Shown: one piece after another, positions 11,001-22,089 of the stretch
Position numbering within the stretch: the first letter of the stretch is position 1
Layout of the letters: the number at the start of each line of letters is the position of its first letter
From: Gordionus sp. m RMFG-2023
Lineage: Eukaryota; Nematomorpha; Gordioida; Chordodea; Parachordodidae
Reading direction: 5' to 3'
Assembly: GCF_954871325.1 (NCBI RefSeq)
Contig: NC_088777.1
Location: forward strand, 24,591,366-24,655,365
DNA length: 64,000 nt
The notes under the pieces: generated by a model
What the model saw: the letters and a program-made list of their open reading frames with translations, nothing else
The model's database searches: none
What the model was told of the DNA's origin: nothing
Program-made: the position numbers and the translations under genes

Positions 11001-12150
11001 TCGTCAAAAAAATTCAAAAAACTTTAAAAATAGCGATTATGACAATTGTCACTTTTCATTGGTACATCTTCACTAAATTTATATTTACAAATGTTATTAA
11101 TACTTATTTTAACATATTTTCGTCAAAAAAATTCAAAAAACTTTAAAAATAACGATTATGACAATTGTCACTTTTCTATGGTACATCTTCACTAAATTTA
11201 TATTTACACATGTTATTAATACTTATTTTAACATATTTTCGTCAAAAAAATTCAAAAAACTTTAAAAATAGCGATTATGACAATTGTCACTTTTCATTGG
11301 TACATCTTCACTAAATTTATATTTACACATGTTATTAATACTTATTTTAACATATTTTCTTCAAAAAAATTCAAAAAACTTTATAATTAACGATTATGAC
11401 AAATGTCACTTTTCATTGGTACATCTTCACTAAATTTATATTTACACATGTTATTAATACTTATTTTAACAAATTTTCGTCAAAAAAATTCAAAAAACTT
11501 TAAAATTAACCATTATGACAATTGTCACTTTTCATTGGTACATCTTCACTAAATTTATATTTACACATGTTATTAATTCTTATTTTAACATATTTTCGTC
11601 AAAAAAATTCGAAAAACTTTAAAAATAACGATTATGACAATTGTCACTTTTCATTGGTACATCTTCACTAAATTTGTATTTACACATGTTATTAATACTT
11701 ATTTTAACATACTTTCTTCAAAAAAATTCAAAAAACTTATAAAAGAACGATTATGACAATTGTCACATTAAAATATTATCCTTAAAAAGATCATATAAAA
11801 TAACATCAAAAAAGTTTCATAAAATCCACCTCATTTAATAATAAATAGATAATTTTAAAAAAATGATAAAAGATTTCACCTAAAAGATTGTTTATTTATC
11901 TGATAAAATTTACAATATAATTCCTCAATAAAAGATGTATTTACAAAGAAGATTGTGAAAATCACTAATAAATTATATTATAAAGAATATTACATTTTTA
12001 CAATATAGCAGCATATTATTTTTTTTGTTAAAAAAATATCAAATAAATAAATTTATTTTCATTTCAAAATATAATAATATAAATAAAAAATATTAAATCA
12101 TATCATGTTTATTTGTTGATAATAATAAAATATTTACCGGTATGACTAAA
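8098..12150. mobile_element. Asymmetric fold-back element
   Basis: The left arm (8.10-9.23 kb) and right arm (9.48-12.13 kb) are reverse complements. Matching landmarks include GCTGCTATATTGTAAA on the left against TTTACAATATAGCAGC-type sequence on the right. The left tip reads TAGTGTTGCGTAATCGGCTA, a variant of the terminus used elsewhere here. The matching right tip is missing, and a LINE fragment begins just beyond at about 12.24 kb. The left arm has about six ~110-bp repeats and the right arm about nineteen, so the right arm has expanded. No gene is visible. Confidence 0.8.
9480..11770. repeat. Right-arm tandem array, ~110-bp unit, ~19 copies
   Basis: Each unit contains CGATTATGACAATTGTCAC, TACATCTTCACTAAATTT, CACATGTTATTAATACTTAT and CATATTTTCGTCAAAAAA. 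Units differ by small indels, and some carry a variant palindrome (GACAAATGTC). The short reading frames across this array arise from the repeat and are not genes. Higher copy number than the opposite arm suggests unequal exchange or replication slippage. Confidence 0.92.
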
Positions 12151-12239
12151 TAATGAATTGCTAAAAAGCAATTAATCATAATCAATCAAAATTTTATTAT
12201 GTATATTTTATTTAATGAAAATTTTTAAAACTTTTTTTA

Positions 12240-12770
12240 AAATCCTTTCTCTAGACATTGTTTCTCGTGCCTCAAAGTCAGTGGCCGTTTCCTGAGGCAC
12301 GACAACCTTAATAGGTTAATCGGCAAAGCCTTGATTTCGGCCGGTTTCCCCAATAGCTTGGAGCCATTGGGGCTCCTAAATGCTGACGGTAAGCGCCCTG
12401 ACGGCATGTCTTTAACGTCTTGGCACGGCGGCAAAAGACTTGTCTGGGACGTCTCTTGTGTTACCTCCTTTCCGGCTAACGGAAAAACCGACCCCTTGGA
12501 ACTACAAGAAACCAATAAGTTTAATAAATATAGATTCCTCCCTAACTCTTTTATATTTATTCCCCTAATTTTTAGCGTCCTTGGAAACCCCGGTCCCCAA
12601 TCCCTAAAGTTCTTAAATCAATTGGGTAGAAGAATTTCGTTAAGGACAGGGGTCAAAAACGAGTCCCTATCTCTTAAACAAAAAGTCCAATTTGAAATCC
12701 TAAAGGGGAACTACAAATGTTTCTTCGAAACACTCCCATTTCCCTCCTAGTTTATCAAATATAGTCATTG
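12240..12770 (+). pseudogene. LINE fragment: zinc knuckle and restriction-like endonuclease region
   Basis: From about 12244 the frame reads through SGRFLRHDNLNRLIGKALIS, then LEPLGLLNADGKRPDG, then GGKRLVWDVSC. It ends with KVQFEILKGNYKCFFE. This matches the C-terminus of the LINE at 61.3-63.7 kb (GRFIRH..., LEPQGLFRSDGKRPDG, LVWDYSC). RPDG...VWD is the PD-(D/E)xK-like core of the endonuclease used by R2/CRE/NeSL-type LINEs. The reverse transcriptase is absent. It lies where the fold-back element's right tip should be. The coding stretch is open for about 165 codons and has better preserved GC content than its surroundings. Confidence 0.85.
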
Positions 12771-13395
12771 TTAATTTTATATATATTTTGCATCGCAACT
12801 ATATTTAGATTTTAACCACAAAAAAAAATATTTTTTCGTTATAATTAAACAGTTATGTTTTAATATATATATATATTTTTTTTCCGAGTATGTACTATAT
12901 TTCTTTTTTATATATCATTAGATTTCAAATAATACATGTAAAAAAAAATATATATCTTTTTTTAAATAATATAAAAATAATATTTTTCCCATTTTCAATT
13001 GAAATGATTATACAAATTTATAATAGTCGATAAAAATAAATTATACTTAAATTATTTTTTTATTAAATGAAGGATACTGATTAAATTTTATATAATATAT
13101 AATTTTATTTTGAGTTAATATTATTATAAAAGAAATATTTTCATAGCTTATTAAAACATAAATAAATTTTTTTCAATTTTAAAAATTAACAAATATATAT
13201 CCGTAAGAGGGCGTTATATGCGTAAATATGTAAGTATCATTTTAGGAAACCGGAATGATGATTGGATAGCGTTTTTTTTATATTTGGGTATATATACATA
13301 TGAAAAACCTACAAATTAAAAAAAAAATTTAGGTTTCTTTGATGTTTAATTTATGAGTAGGTTTAGAATAGTAAAATAATGGAGATTTTCTAAGG
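12771..13395. other. AT-rich DNA, no gene seen
   Basis: Very AT-rich, probably including the LINE fragment's 3' untranslated part. A motif ATATCCGTAAGAGGGCG near 13198 resembles ATATCCGTTAGATGGCG near 25018, hinting at a shared uncharacterised repeat. Confidence 0.4.
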
Positions 13396-14246
13396 TAAAT
13401 ATTGCTGGCGTTATTTATCAAAATCTCTTAATTTTTGTTTTATATGTGTATATTTACGTGCTAAGCATTATCCTAAAAAATTTTTTGAAATTATTATGAT
13501 TTGACCGAATGCCGAGCTTAAAACCGACCACTTACTAAATATTCGATTGACCAAATTTACTAGTAATACAATTTGAAAAATGTTGATTTTCGTTTTATAT
13601 ATCTATAAATACGTATAAAACATAATCCCAAAAAATATTTTTAAAATATCGCTATTTGGCGGATAACCGACTCGTAGCCCACCCAATGACTAAATACTGA
13701 ATTGCTCTCGTTTTAAATCAAAATATCTTAATTTTTGTTTTATACGTGTATATTTACGTGCTAAGCATTATCCTAAAAAAACTTTTGAAAATAATTTGAT
13801 TTGACCAATTGCCGAGCTTAAAACCGACCACTTACTAAATATTCAATTGACCAAATTCTAGTAATATAATTTGAAAAATGTTGATTTTCGTTTTATATAT
13901 CTATAAATACGTATAAAACATAATCCCAAAAAATATTTTTAAAATATCTTTATTTGGCGGATAACCGACTCGTAACCGACCCAATGACTAAATACTGAAT
14001 TGCTGGCGTTTTAAATCAAAATATCTTAATTTTTGTTTTATATGTGTATATTTACGTGCTTAGCATTATCCTAAAAAAATTTTTGAAAATAATTTGATTT
14101 GACCGATTGCCGAGCTCAAAACCGACCACTTACTAAATATTCGATTGACCAAATTTACTAGTAATATAATTTGAAAAATGTTGATTTTCGTTTTATATAT
14201 CTATAAATACGTATAAAACATAATCCCAAAAAATATTTTTAAAATA
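13396..14246. repeat. Tandem repeat, ~298-bp unit, nearly 3 copies
   Basis: The word TTTGACCGAATGCCGAGC recurs near 13499, 13797 and 14094 with small changes, giving periods of 298 and 297 bp. Each unit also has AAAACCGACCACTTACTAAA and TTTGGCGGATAACCGACTCG. There is no open frame through it. It could be the left part of a nested element that includes the Harbinger genes to its right. Confidence 0.85.
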
Positions 14247-14680
14247 TCTTAACTTTAGAAATTAATGTAAAAGAATAATAGGGTATGATTTATTAAGATA
14301 TTGACTATTTATATAGAAAATATTTTAAAGTTTTATTGAGCTAATATTTTGACATCACCTTATGTGATTAAATAGAGATTCTATAGAAATTAGGCAAATT
14401 TGGGAGGAAAGGCTAGGACTGTGAAAAAATTTTGAAATAAAATCAAACATATAACTTCAATTATGATCAATTGAAAACAAACCCTTTGCAATTTATTTTT
14501 ACCATAATTTAGCCAATATTAACTTTAGAAATTAATGTAAAAAGAATAATAGGGTATGATTTATTAAGATATTGACTATTTATATAGAAAATATTTTATA
14601 AGTTTTATTGAGCTAATATTTTGACATCACCTTATGTGATTAAATAGAGATTCTATAGAAATTAGGCAAATTCTTTATAT
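14247..14680 (+). repeat. Duplicated promoter plus first-exon unit of Harbinger partner gene
   Basis: About 155 bp starting AACTTTAGAAATTAATGTAA is repeated at 14247 and 14518 (271 bp apart). After the first copy a decayed version of the partner gene's coding start follows (TTTGGGAGGAAAGGCTAGG and CTTCAATTATGATCAATTGA). This compares with ATATGGGAGGAAATAGG and CTTGAATTATGATCAAGTGA in the real exon. The duplicated unit is therefore promoter plus exon, and the upstream copy is dead. Confidence 0.8.
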
Positions 14681-14696
14681 ATTAATATATTTTTTA

Positions 14697-15596
14697 GTGT
14701 CTGAGTATAATTTTATGGAGAGCATCAGAGAGCACAGAAGCGTCTGGTGTAAAAGTGACCTAAAATTTAGAGATTCTGTAGAAAACAAGCGAATATGGGA
14801 GGAAATAGGAAAAACCTATAGCTTGAATTATGATCAAGTGAAGAAAAATTTTTTAGCAGTAAAGGCTAAATTTAATAAGTTATATTTTCTCACCCAGCAA
14901 AAATCAGGTAAAAATAAAAATTTTATTTTTAAATTATATTATATTTTAGGTTCTGGATCTGGAGTTCTTAAATGGAAAGATATATATTGAAAATTATTCA
15001 TGGTTGAAGGAAAATGTTGAAAATATTACCAAATTTTCTGAGTCAAGCTTGATATTGACACAGACAAATGTAAAATATTAAAAGACAAAAATATAAAATT
15101 GATTTTAATTAGGAATATGAAAATAGCCATCTGGGAACTGTATTATTTTATATTTGTATTAAAAAGTAATTTATTTTTAGGCAGAATCATATCTGAATCA
15201 AATTGCTAATCCAGTATTTGAATTGGATGCTGTACATTATTTTACTATTATTTTATATTTATTATTGAATAATAGTTAGATCAAGATACCACAAACAAAG
15301 AGAATGAAAACCCAATTATCATTAAAAATATTCCAACTCTTATATTTAAAAGGAAAAAAATTAAAAGTTATAGAATCTGAAAGAACAGAGATTCTAAAAG
15401 GTAAAATAATAAATAACACTATATATTATTTAAAAAAATAGAAATATTAGATTCAAATAAAATGGAAAAGATTAAGGATGTACATCATATGATAGGATTC
15501 TATCAATCCTTTTTGGATCAAACTAATGCTATGACAATTGATGATATATTTAAATTTAAAAAATTATTCTCTGATAATTTATCATTATTTAAATAA
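14697..15596 (+). CDS. PIF/Harbinger Myb/MADF-like partner protein, multi-exon
   Basis: First exon: REHRSVWCKSDLKFRD, then KRIWEEIGKTYSLNYDQVKK and a KAKFNKLYF helix. This is the tri-helical Myb/SANT-like or MADF-type DNA-binding fold carried by the second gene of PIF/Harbinger elements, whose role is DNA binding and nuclear import of the transposase. An intron (GTAAAAAT...TTTTAG) joins to SGSGVLKWKDIY. Later exon-like stretches include ANPVFELDAVHYF and MIGFYQSFLDQTNAMTIDDI, with a stop at 15594-15596. One frameshift follows the second exon, so the copy is probably inactive. It may begin at the ATG at 14715. It converges with the transposase gene, about 92 bp away. Confidence 0.7.
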
Positions 15597-15688
15597 AAAA
15601 CTGTTTATTTGATGCAATTATTTACAATATATATGTATTTATTAAATTTATAAATGAAAGATAATAAAAAATATAATAAATTAAATAT

Positions 15689-16860
15689 TTACATGTTTAC
15701 ATATCTTATAAAATTTTCTCTTATATTATTAGAGTTCTCATTTGAGCAATGGTATTGAGATTCAATAGAATCTGGTAAAAGGCATTCTTCAATTGAACTA
15801 AGCTCTATATTTTGAATGCCCTCTCTATCTATTATTATATTATGCAATAGACAATCTGCCTTAACAATTTGAATTGAATTTACTATATTAGTTTCTGATA
15901 ATTTATGTAGATGCCTAAATTTGGCAGTTAAAATCCCAAAGCATCGCTCAATTGAGACTCTAGCACAAGATAATTTATTATTATAATTTATTTTTTGGGC
16001 ATTTAAATTATTTTTATAAGGTTTCATTATAAAGTCTAATAAAGAATATGCATCATCCCCTATAAATACATATGGAGATATTATGTCTGTTAAAGGTAAG
16101 AAATTTGGAGTAGGTATCTTAATAATTTTATTGATCATTCCTTGATAAAATTGGCTCTTGGTAAAAATGCTCCTATCTGACACAGACCCAGGAAAGCCAA
16201 CCTCTATTAACATGAATCTAGAAAAGAATTAAAATTAATAAAATAAATAATAATCTTGCTCTGTCATCAGCTACAGCTTGTAGTACAATAGAATTAAATT
16301 TTTTATAATAAAAAAACACAGATCCACTTTTTTGAGGTTGTTTTATTCTCACATGCTTTCCATTAATAGCACCTATTATATGAGGAAAGCCAGATTTCCT
16401 GAGGTATTCTGCTGATATATTAAGCATTTGTTGATGTAGGTAGAGAAAGATGTTTGGGTTGAAGACTTACCCATAATAATCTACAAATAGATGTAACTAT
16501 AGTAGCTACTGATGATTTGCCAATTTTTGCAAATAAGGCTATTTTTCTGTAACTCATTCCTGTTGTCAAATATCTAAAAATATTAGAGGGGTCTCTATTT
16601 CATTCAAATATGTTAGAATATAATTAAAAGTTTCCACATGCATGTGAAATGTCTCACGGAATTTATCAGGATAATAAGGTATAGTATCAAAAATATAAGT
16701 CCTTGATCTCTATAATGAATAATATATTTATTAATATTCTAATTATAATATATACCTTAATTCCAAATATCTATGCCTATTTCTATGTTGAGTCGTTTCT
16801 TCAAATATATATAATAAATAACTAATAATTGATTCATATCAAGCATTTTGAATATTTTAA
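15689..16860 (-). pseudogene. PIF/Harbinger DDE transposase (nearly complete, damaged)
   Basis: Read on the minus strand in several exons: EETTQHRNRHRYLELR; TFHMHVETFNYILTYL; TTGMSYRKIALFAKIGKSSV; FPHIIGAINGKHVRIKQP; then VGFPGSVSDRSIF, FIGDDAYSLLDFIMKPY and CARVSIERCFGILTAKFRHL. These are the family blocks in order (GAIDG, GxPGSVSD, GDxAYPL, RVxIExxFGxLK). The first catalytic Asp of GAIDG is Asn here (GAING). At least one frameshift lies before TTGMSY. Introns of about 50-60 bp are implied, one with a non-canonical donor. It pairs convergently with the Myb-like gene. Likely dead, but only lightly decayed. Confidence 0.88.
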
Positions 16861-16943
16861 TTTTTATTTTTTTAAAACTTAAATGTGTCCAAAGTGTTTT
16901 GTTATTAATTTGTGAAAATTTTAAAATTTTAAGTATTTTTTCA

Positions 16944-16968
16944 AATGAATTTGGACGCAGCCTTAAAA
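16944..16968. repeat. Candidate right terminal repeat of the Harbinger element
   Basis: Read on the minus strand the sequence is GGCTGCGTCCAAATTCATTT preceded by TTAA. This resembles the GGSTG-type starts and TWA targets of PIF/Harbinger elements. I found no matching left end, so the element's left border is unknown. It may have been lost in the tandem-repeat region. Confidence 0.4.
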
Positions 16969-17307
16969 AAAATCAAATAAATAAATCCATTTTTATTATA
17001 AGATCAAAACATATTTGAAATAAACTTTAAAAAAATTTTTTGTTTGATAATAATAAAATATTAACATTAAATATAAATAAAATAAATTATTTCACTAAAA
17101 ATAAATAAATAAAATTCTACATTATTATTTAAAATATCTCAATAACATAAAAATAAATTTTGGCTCTAAATTTAAATTAAACTCAAGCTAACCTCTGAGT
17201 CAACTAAGCAAGTCGACTCGAGTCTGAGCCGTTTTATCGACTAGAAACTAGGCTCGAGTCGTAGATAAGTCGACTCGGCTTAGCCGTTTAACAACACTAC
17301 AAGCTGC

Positions 17308-18070
17308 CCATCGCGCGCTATATTAATAAATAATCAATTCCAGGTAAAGCCAAAATATGTGCATACACATATGAATGATTTACTTGAATATTATGGCATA
17401 AAAACCCGAAATATTCTTAAAAATGTCATGCTAGCTAATCCCTTTTTAAATATTTCTACCATCTGCAGCAATGTTATGGTTGAAATTATGTCTAATCCGG
17501 ATATACACAAATATCCGGAGGCTATCCCACCCTTACACTCTATTATAAAAATGATGAAAAGGGTGGTGCCTGGATATATGCCCTTGCTTCCTCAGGACAC
17601 ATCAATTGATTTATCAAATTATATTAATACTCTTCAGGGCACTTTATTTTTATTGGCACATACACCCAATAAAGATATCATAATATTTGGGACACCTGAT
17701 TTTTTAAAATTTATGTGCTCCTCAAAAAATTTGTACACGGATGGTACATTTTTTACTGATCCGATTAATTTTACTCAATTATATACAATCCATGTATTAA
17801 TTGGGAAAAATATGATATGTGTGATATTCGCCATATTACCTGATAAGCGAAAATCAACTTATATAAAATTTCTGGAGATGGTAAGGAATAAATGTCTGGA
17901 AGTGGGAGTACAGTTAGAACCTGAATCGATTTCGAAATAAGTATGAAGTTAGTTATTGAAAAGGTTTTTCCCTATACTGCGATCCGAGGTAAATTATAAC
18001 TATATATATTTAATAATATTTATTTATTCCAGGGTGCTTTATAATGAATTGTAGTTTAAGTAATATCGAT
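17308..18070 (+). pseudogene. MULE transposase core (second part of the split gene)
   Basis: Continues the FLYWCH exon (PSCPSRAILINNQF), then a helical region with PLHSIIKMMKRVVPGYMP, then the catalytic block NLYTDGTFFTDPINFTQLYT with IFAILPDKRKSTYIKFLEMV. YTDGTF and the LPDK...Y..F spacing are MULE transposase hallmarks. After a frameshift the frame carries DFEISMKLVIEKVFPYTAIR, the usual second-aspartate DFE motif, then an intron and CFIMNCS in place of GCxFH. Similarity then fades. The 3' third (third catalytic residue) is not visible before the hAT at 18.29 kb. Separated from its 5' exons by the 11-kb insertion, so it is dead. Confidence 0.85.
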
Positions 18071-18285
18071 TAAATAAAATTCATATTTTTTTAAATATTA
18101 TACAAATGACCAACGAAAAAGCGTGAGGTTTATTTATATTTTCCCCAGAATTTATATTTTTTAAATAATAAATTTATATCAAAAATGGTAAGGGCATAAT
18201 TTTTTAAAAATATTTATTTTTAAAATTAAACAATATTAAATTTTCTTCCTTCATATATATATTTTTTTAAAATAGTAATAATAAT

Positions 18286-19889
18286 TAGAGAACTGCACGG
18301 GCTGTGGGTTCGGACATCAAAAAAAATTTTCTCGGGTTCGGGCTCGGGTCGGGTTGTAAAAGCTGTCCGACCCGAAAACCCGACCCGACCCGAAAATATA
18401 TATAATAATATTAATATCTTAAATAGTTAGTATAATTTATAATATTAATTATAAAATCATATTATTTAATATTTATCACATTTTAGGATTAAAATGTCAA
18501 TCATATTAACATGTCATGTCATTATTATTTTATAAACCTAACAACCGGATACCAAACTATTTTATTACTAAATTGTGTTTCTCGTAAATTACAAGATAAG
18601 ACATATTTTATGTAAGTTTTATTTATTATTTAACTAGCCTATACATTGTCTTTTTTAACATTTGTTTTAACCCTTCACTACAAAGGTAGAAAAAACTCCC
18701 TTAACTACAAAGGTGGGGTCTATTTTACCCCAAATTTTGATTAGATATATCTCAAAACATATTAAAAATTGAGATCTAAAATTTTGAGTATATATTTAAA
18801 AAATATTGGAGATAATAAATACAAAATCTTAGATTAATATTTACTTCCAAAAAAAAGTTAGACAAATTTTCCTAAAATTACTGAAATAAAATTTTCTTTT
18901 TCAGTACTTCCTTTAATTATTTTATTATCACTAAATAAAATTCAAATTTTATTAAATCAATGTTGAATAATGATAATTACATAAATTTTATAAAAAAATA
19001 TCATATATCAAAAAAAATATTAATCATCAAATATGTAAAATTATTAAAAAATAATAATGTAAATATATATCTTAATATTATTATTGAATATTTTTTTCTT
19101 AAGAAACTACAGAGGTGGTAGATACGTTTTTGGACTTCTCTCTATGGGAGGCTGACAATGCGTATTCTGAGGCTAGCGCCGAAGTTGACGAGCTAAAAAA
19201 ATATCTAGATCCGAAATTATGTGTTGATGACGATAATATTTTAAAATGGTGGAAAACAAACCATTATGAGTTTCCAAATTTAAGTATTTTAGCTCTTAAA
19301 TTCCTGGCTATCCCTGCTTCGTCGGCTAGCAGTGAAAGGGCGTTTTCAGCTGCTGGTAGGGCCTTTGAGGAGAGAAGGAATCGTTTAAAGTCAGATAAAC
19401 TGGACGCCTCTTTATTTATATATCATAATTATTCACTTTGTGATAATTTTGATAATGATATTGATGAGGTCAATATATAATATAATATGTTCATTATATT
19501 TTTTATATATTTATTAACTTTTACATCATATCTATATTCGCATAAATGATGCTTATTATATAATCGTTATAATTTTTAAATTCGCTTGTATATTAATCGT
19601 TTTATAATATTTTTTACAAATTTTAAAAATGCAACTTAATATATATCTTGAATAGATTATGGCCGTCAAATAAACTTTTATTTAAGGTGGCTGAACTGAA
19701 TAAATACACATAAATTTTTTTTTGGTTATTATAATATTAAAACTTAAATTGCAAAATTTTATTCGGGTCGGGCTCGGGTCGAATTAAAAAATGTGTGCTC
19801 GGGCTCGGATCGGGCTCGGACAAAAAAAAATTTAAAATTCGGGCTCGGGTCGGGCTCGGGTTGCGAAAAAATTACTTTGCAGTTCTCTA
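18286..19889 (+). mobile_element. hAT transposon (deleted) with 8-bp TSD
   Basis: Ends TAGAGAACTGCA and TGCAGTTCTCTA are perfect inverted repeats. An exact 8-bp duplication ATAATAAT lies at 18278-18285 and 19890-19897. About 100 bp next to each end is rich in CGGGCTCGGGTCGGG-type words, although the interior is strongly AT-rich. The only coding remnant is the C-terminal dimerisation region. Different terminal sequence and different GC-rich words make this a family distinct from the hAT at 2.86 kb. Confidence 0.95.
19115..19480 (+). pseudogene. hAT transposase C-terminal dimerisation region
   Basis: 121 codons with ILKWWKTNHYEFPNLSILAL near residues 47-66, then AIPASSASSERAFSAAGRAF and LKSDKLDASLFIYHNYSL. 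This is the complete hAT dimerisation signature, with no stop. The catalytic core and N-terminal zinc finger are missing. The reading frame is better preserved than most relics here, which suggests a fairly recent internal deletion. An acidic tail (DNDIDEVN) precedes the stop. Confidence 0.9.
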
Positions 19890-20171
19890 ATAATAATTAA
19901 CGTGTAATAAAAATAACACTATTTTTTTTAAAGTAGTAATGTGCTAAAAATAATAGGAATTTTTTCAATGTGATATGATAAAAATTTTTTTATAATTGAC
20001 GCTTCGTCACTGGTGTTAACTCATATTTTCAGCATAGTCTTATGAAAATATTGTATTTTCTGATACCACACTAGCATTACTACTATTTATTACCCACCAG
20101 TTATACCACCATATATTCACAACTATTTCCAAATCCCGTTATTAGTAATGGGTGAGCCAGTTAGTCTTATT

Positions 20172-21122
20172 TAGACATGTGCGGCGCCGCCGGTAATTTT
20201 TGACCACGCCGACGCCAAAAAGTGTCGGCGCTCAACACGCCGCCGCCGATTAATATTTATTTTATATATTATTTATGAATTGTAACTAGAAGAAAAATAA
20301 TATAAAATATTTTTTGAATTGTTAAAATGTGATTTTATTTTTTTAAATCAATAAATATTATTTGCTATAAATTTGAATTGTAACAATCCATATAATACAC
20401 GTTGGCTCACTTTGTGCAGGTCTGTGACCAACGTGCTAGATAAGATAAGATTAGGATAGTAAAACAGAAAAAATATTGATATTATTATATATTTTATTAT
20501 TTTAATTGTTAAAATATTTAATTATTTTATAATAGAATATTTAAATAAAACTGATCTCATCCCACATTTAATATTTTTTATGGCATAATATTTTTATTAT
20601 TAACTTTTTATTATGTAGAAATATAGCATTATTAAAGATTTACCAGATAGAAAAACACTTAGCCGGAGTGGATTAGATGATGTGTATTTATCAATAAAAG
20701 CATACATAGGTCAACAAATTAATACATTCATCTATTCATAACAATAATCTGAAACAACAAGACTATTTAACTTAAAGAGTGTTATTCATTATTTTCGCCT
20801 TATAATTTAGAGATAAAATATTTCTTAGAGTTATGGAAGATAAGAACATTGGGTCTTCCTAAACTTTCAATATTAGCTAGAAAGGTCCTGTGTGTTTCAG
20901 CTATGAGCACACCCAGCGAGCGTGTATTTTTCATAGCTGGGCTCACTCTGAACTCTAAAAGATCATTATTATGTCCTATAAATCTAAATATTATATATGA
21001 TAATTTTAACTTAATAAAAAAATTTGAGTTAGAAAAATATTTGACATCAAAGCGCCGCCGCCAGCCGATCATTTTAAAAAAAGAAACGCCGCCGCGGATA
21101 ATGCTGTCGGCGCACATGTCTA
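20172..21122 (+). mobile_element. hAT transposon (deleted) with 8-bp TSD
   Basis: Ends TAGACATGTGCGGCGCCG and TCGGCGCACATGTCTA are inverted, flanked by the exact 8-bp duplication GTCTTATT (20164-20171 and 21123-21130). Both subterminal regions are rich in CGCCGCCG words, while the interior is very AT-rich. At 951 bp it keeps only a piece of the transposase C-terminus. This is a third hAT family with its own kind of GC-rich ends. Confidence 0.95.
20843..21050 (+). pseudogene. hAT transposase C-terminal remnant
   Basis: LPKLSILARKVLCVSAMSTP is followed by SERVFFIAGLTLNSKRSLL, matching the A..L..PA.S.P.SERVFS.AG...+.+RS.L pattern of hAT dimerisation regions. The frame stays open through the right terminal repeat and 59 bp beyond it, but the part after about 21050 is not transposase. 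Only the last ~65 residues of a normally 600-residue protein remain. Confidence 0.8.
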
Positions 21123-21130
21123 GTCTTATT

Positions 21131-21639
21131 ATATTATCCATGAATATATTATATAATAGGTATAAAATTATATGGAAGTAAATACCTGAATATTTTTTAT
21201 CTGTGCTTACAAATAATATTCCATTAATAGTAAGCGTAGTTTAATAAACTAATATGTCGAATAAAAATATTTTCTACATTATCCCTATAAATTTAAACAA
21301 TATTTAAAAAATTTATAAATATAATATTTAAAGGAACTGTATCTGTTTTTAGATTTTAACGCTTTTTTATATTATAAATAAAAATAGTTGAATGCCAAAT
21401 TTATTTTATTTCATATGAGTATATAAATTAAATATATATATTAAAAAATATTAAAACTACTATAATAAAAAATTATATATATATATATATAAATAAAATA
21501 TTATGTCCGATTTTACCAATAACCTATACAAATTTTGTTACAATGCAACTCAAGGAATCTGCCATTTTTATTTTCAATGGAATTAATTAATTTTATTTTA
21601 TTATACTAAAAAATTTATATTACATTAGTATTAATAGTG
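21131..21639. other. AT-rich DNA, no gene seen
   Basis: Low-complexity AT-rich sequence with TA dinucleotide runs near 21474-21495. No coding or structural signal recognised. Confidence 0.5.
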
Positions 21640-21960
21640 ATGAAAAGAAAGAGGAAAAAATCATAATCAATGAAGCATCAACAAGTTCAGACATGTTTTT
21701 CCATGGCCAATTTATAGAGTATATTTTAAAATAACATCATACAAAGATTAGTTGATGAATTATCAATGTTTACAACTGATTGAAAACAAATAACCTTGAA
21801 AAAAAAACAAATAAATATCCGATTTTTTCAGTACCTCATAGTAGTAGATATGATTGTTATGTCTTTACAGAAAAACGAGGATGCCTTAATGACCAAAATT
21901 TTGAAAATATTTTATTACTATCTAATAATTATTTATAATCATTTAATCTTATATTTTCAT
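21640..21960 (+). pseudogene. Degraded hAT transposase C-terminal end
   Basis: A plus-strand frame contains INEASTSSDMFF upstream and then VFTEKRGCLNDQNFENILLL followed by SNN. The latter matches the hAT ending (V.TEKR..L...N.E.LLFLS.N). Several stops and frame changes separate the pieces. No terminal repeats were identified for this relic. Confidence 0.6.
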
Positions 21961-22089
21961 ATATATGATTATATAAAAATCCAAAAATAATTATTTTAGT
22001 TATATTCAGATAAATGTGATATCGCGTCAATATATTTTTTTTAGCTCATTTCATGCATTTTCATAATAGAATCCTAATTTAGGTTTATG

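Larger units (their letters stand above)
6332..17299. mobile_element. 10,968-bp TAGTGTTGTTAAA element with exact 8-bp TSD
   Basis: The left end TAGTGTTGTTAAAAAG and right end CCGTTTAACAACACTA are inverted. An exact 8-bp duplication CAAGCTGC flanks them (6324-6331 and 17300-17307). Removing the element and one duplication restores the MULE FLYWCH exon. The arms stay similar for about 300 bp. The interior holds a fold-back structure, a LINE fragment, ~298-bp tandem repeats and a Harbinger gene pair. The 8-bp duplication and TAGTG start fit hAT, yet no hAT gene lies inside, so mobilisation was probably in trans. The Harbinger content may be a nested insertion. Confidence 0.88.

Noticed and set aside
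12237-12515. 92-codon minus-strand frame
   Set aside because: Antisense to the LINE endonuclease fragment, which has clear homology within the window.
6332-17299. The Harbinger transposase as the mobiliser of the 11-kb element
   Set aside because: Harbinger makes 3-bp duplications, whereas this element has an 8-bp duplication; the gene pair is more likely a nested passenger.
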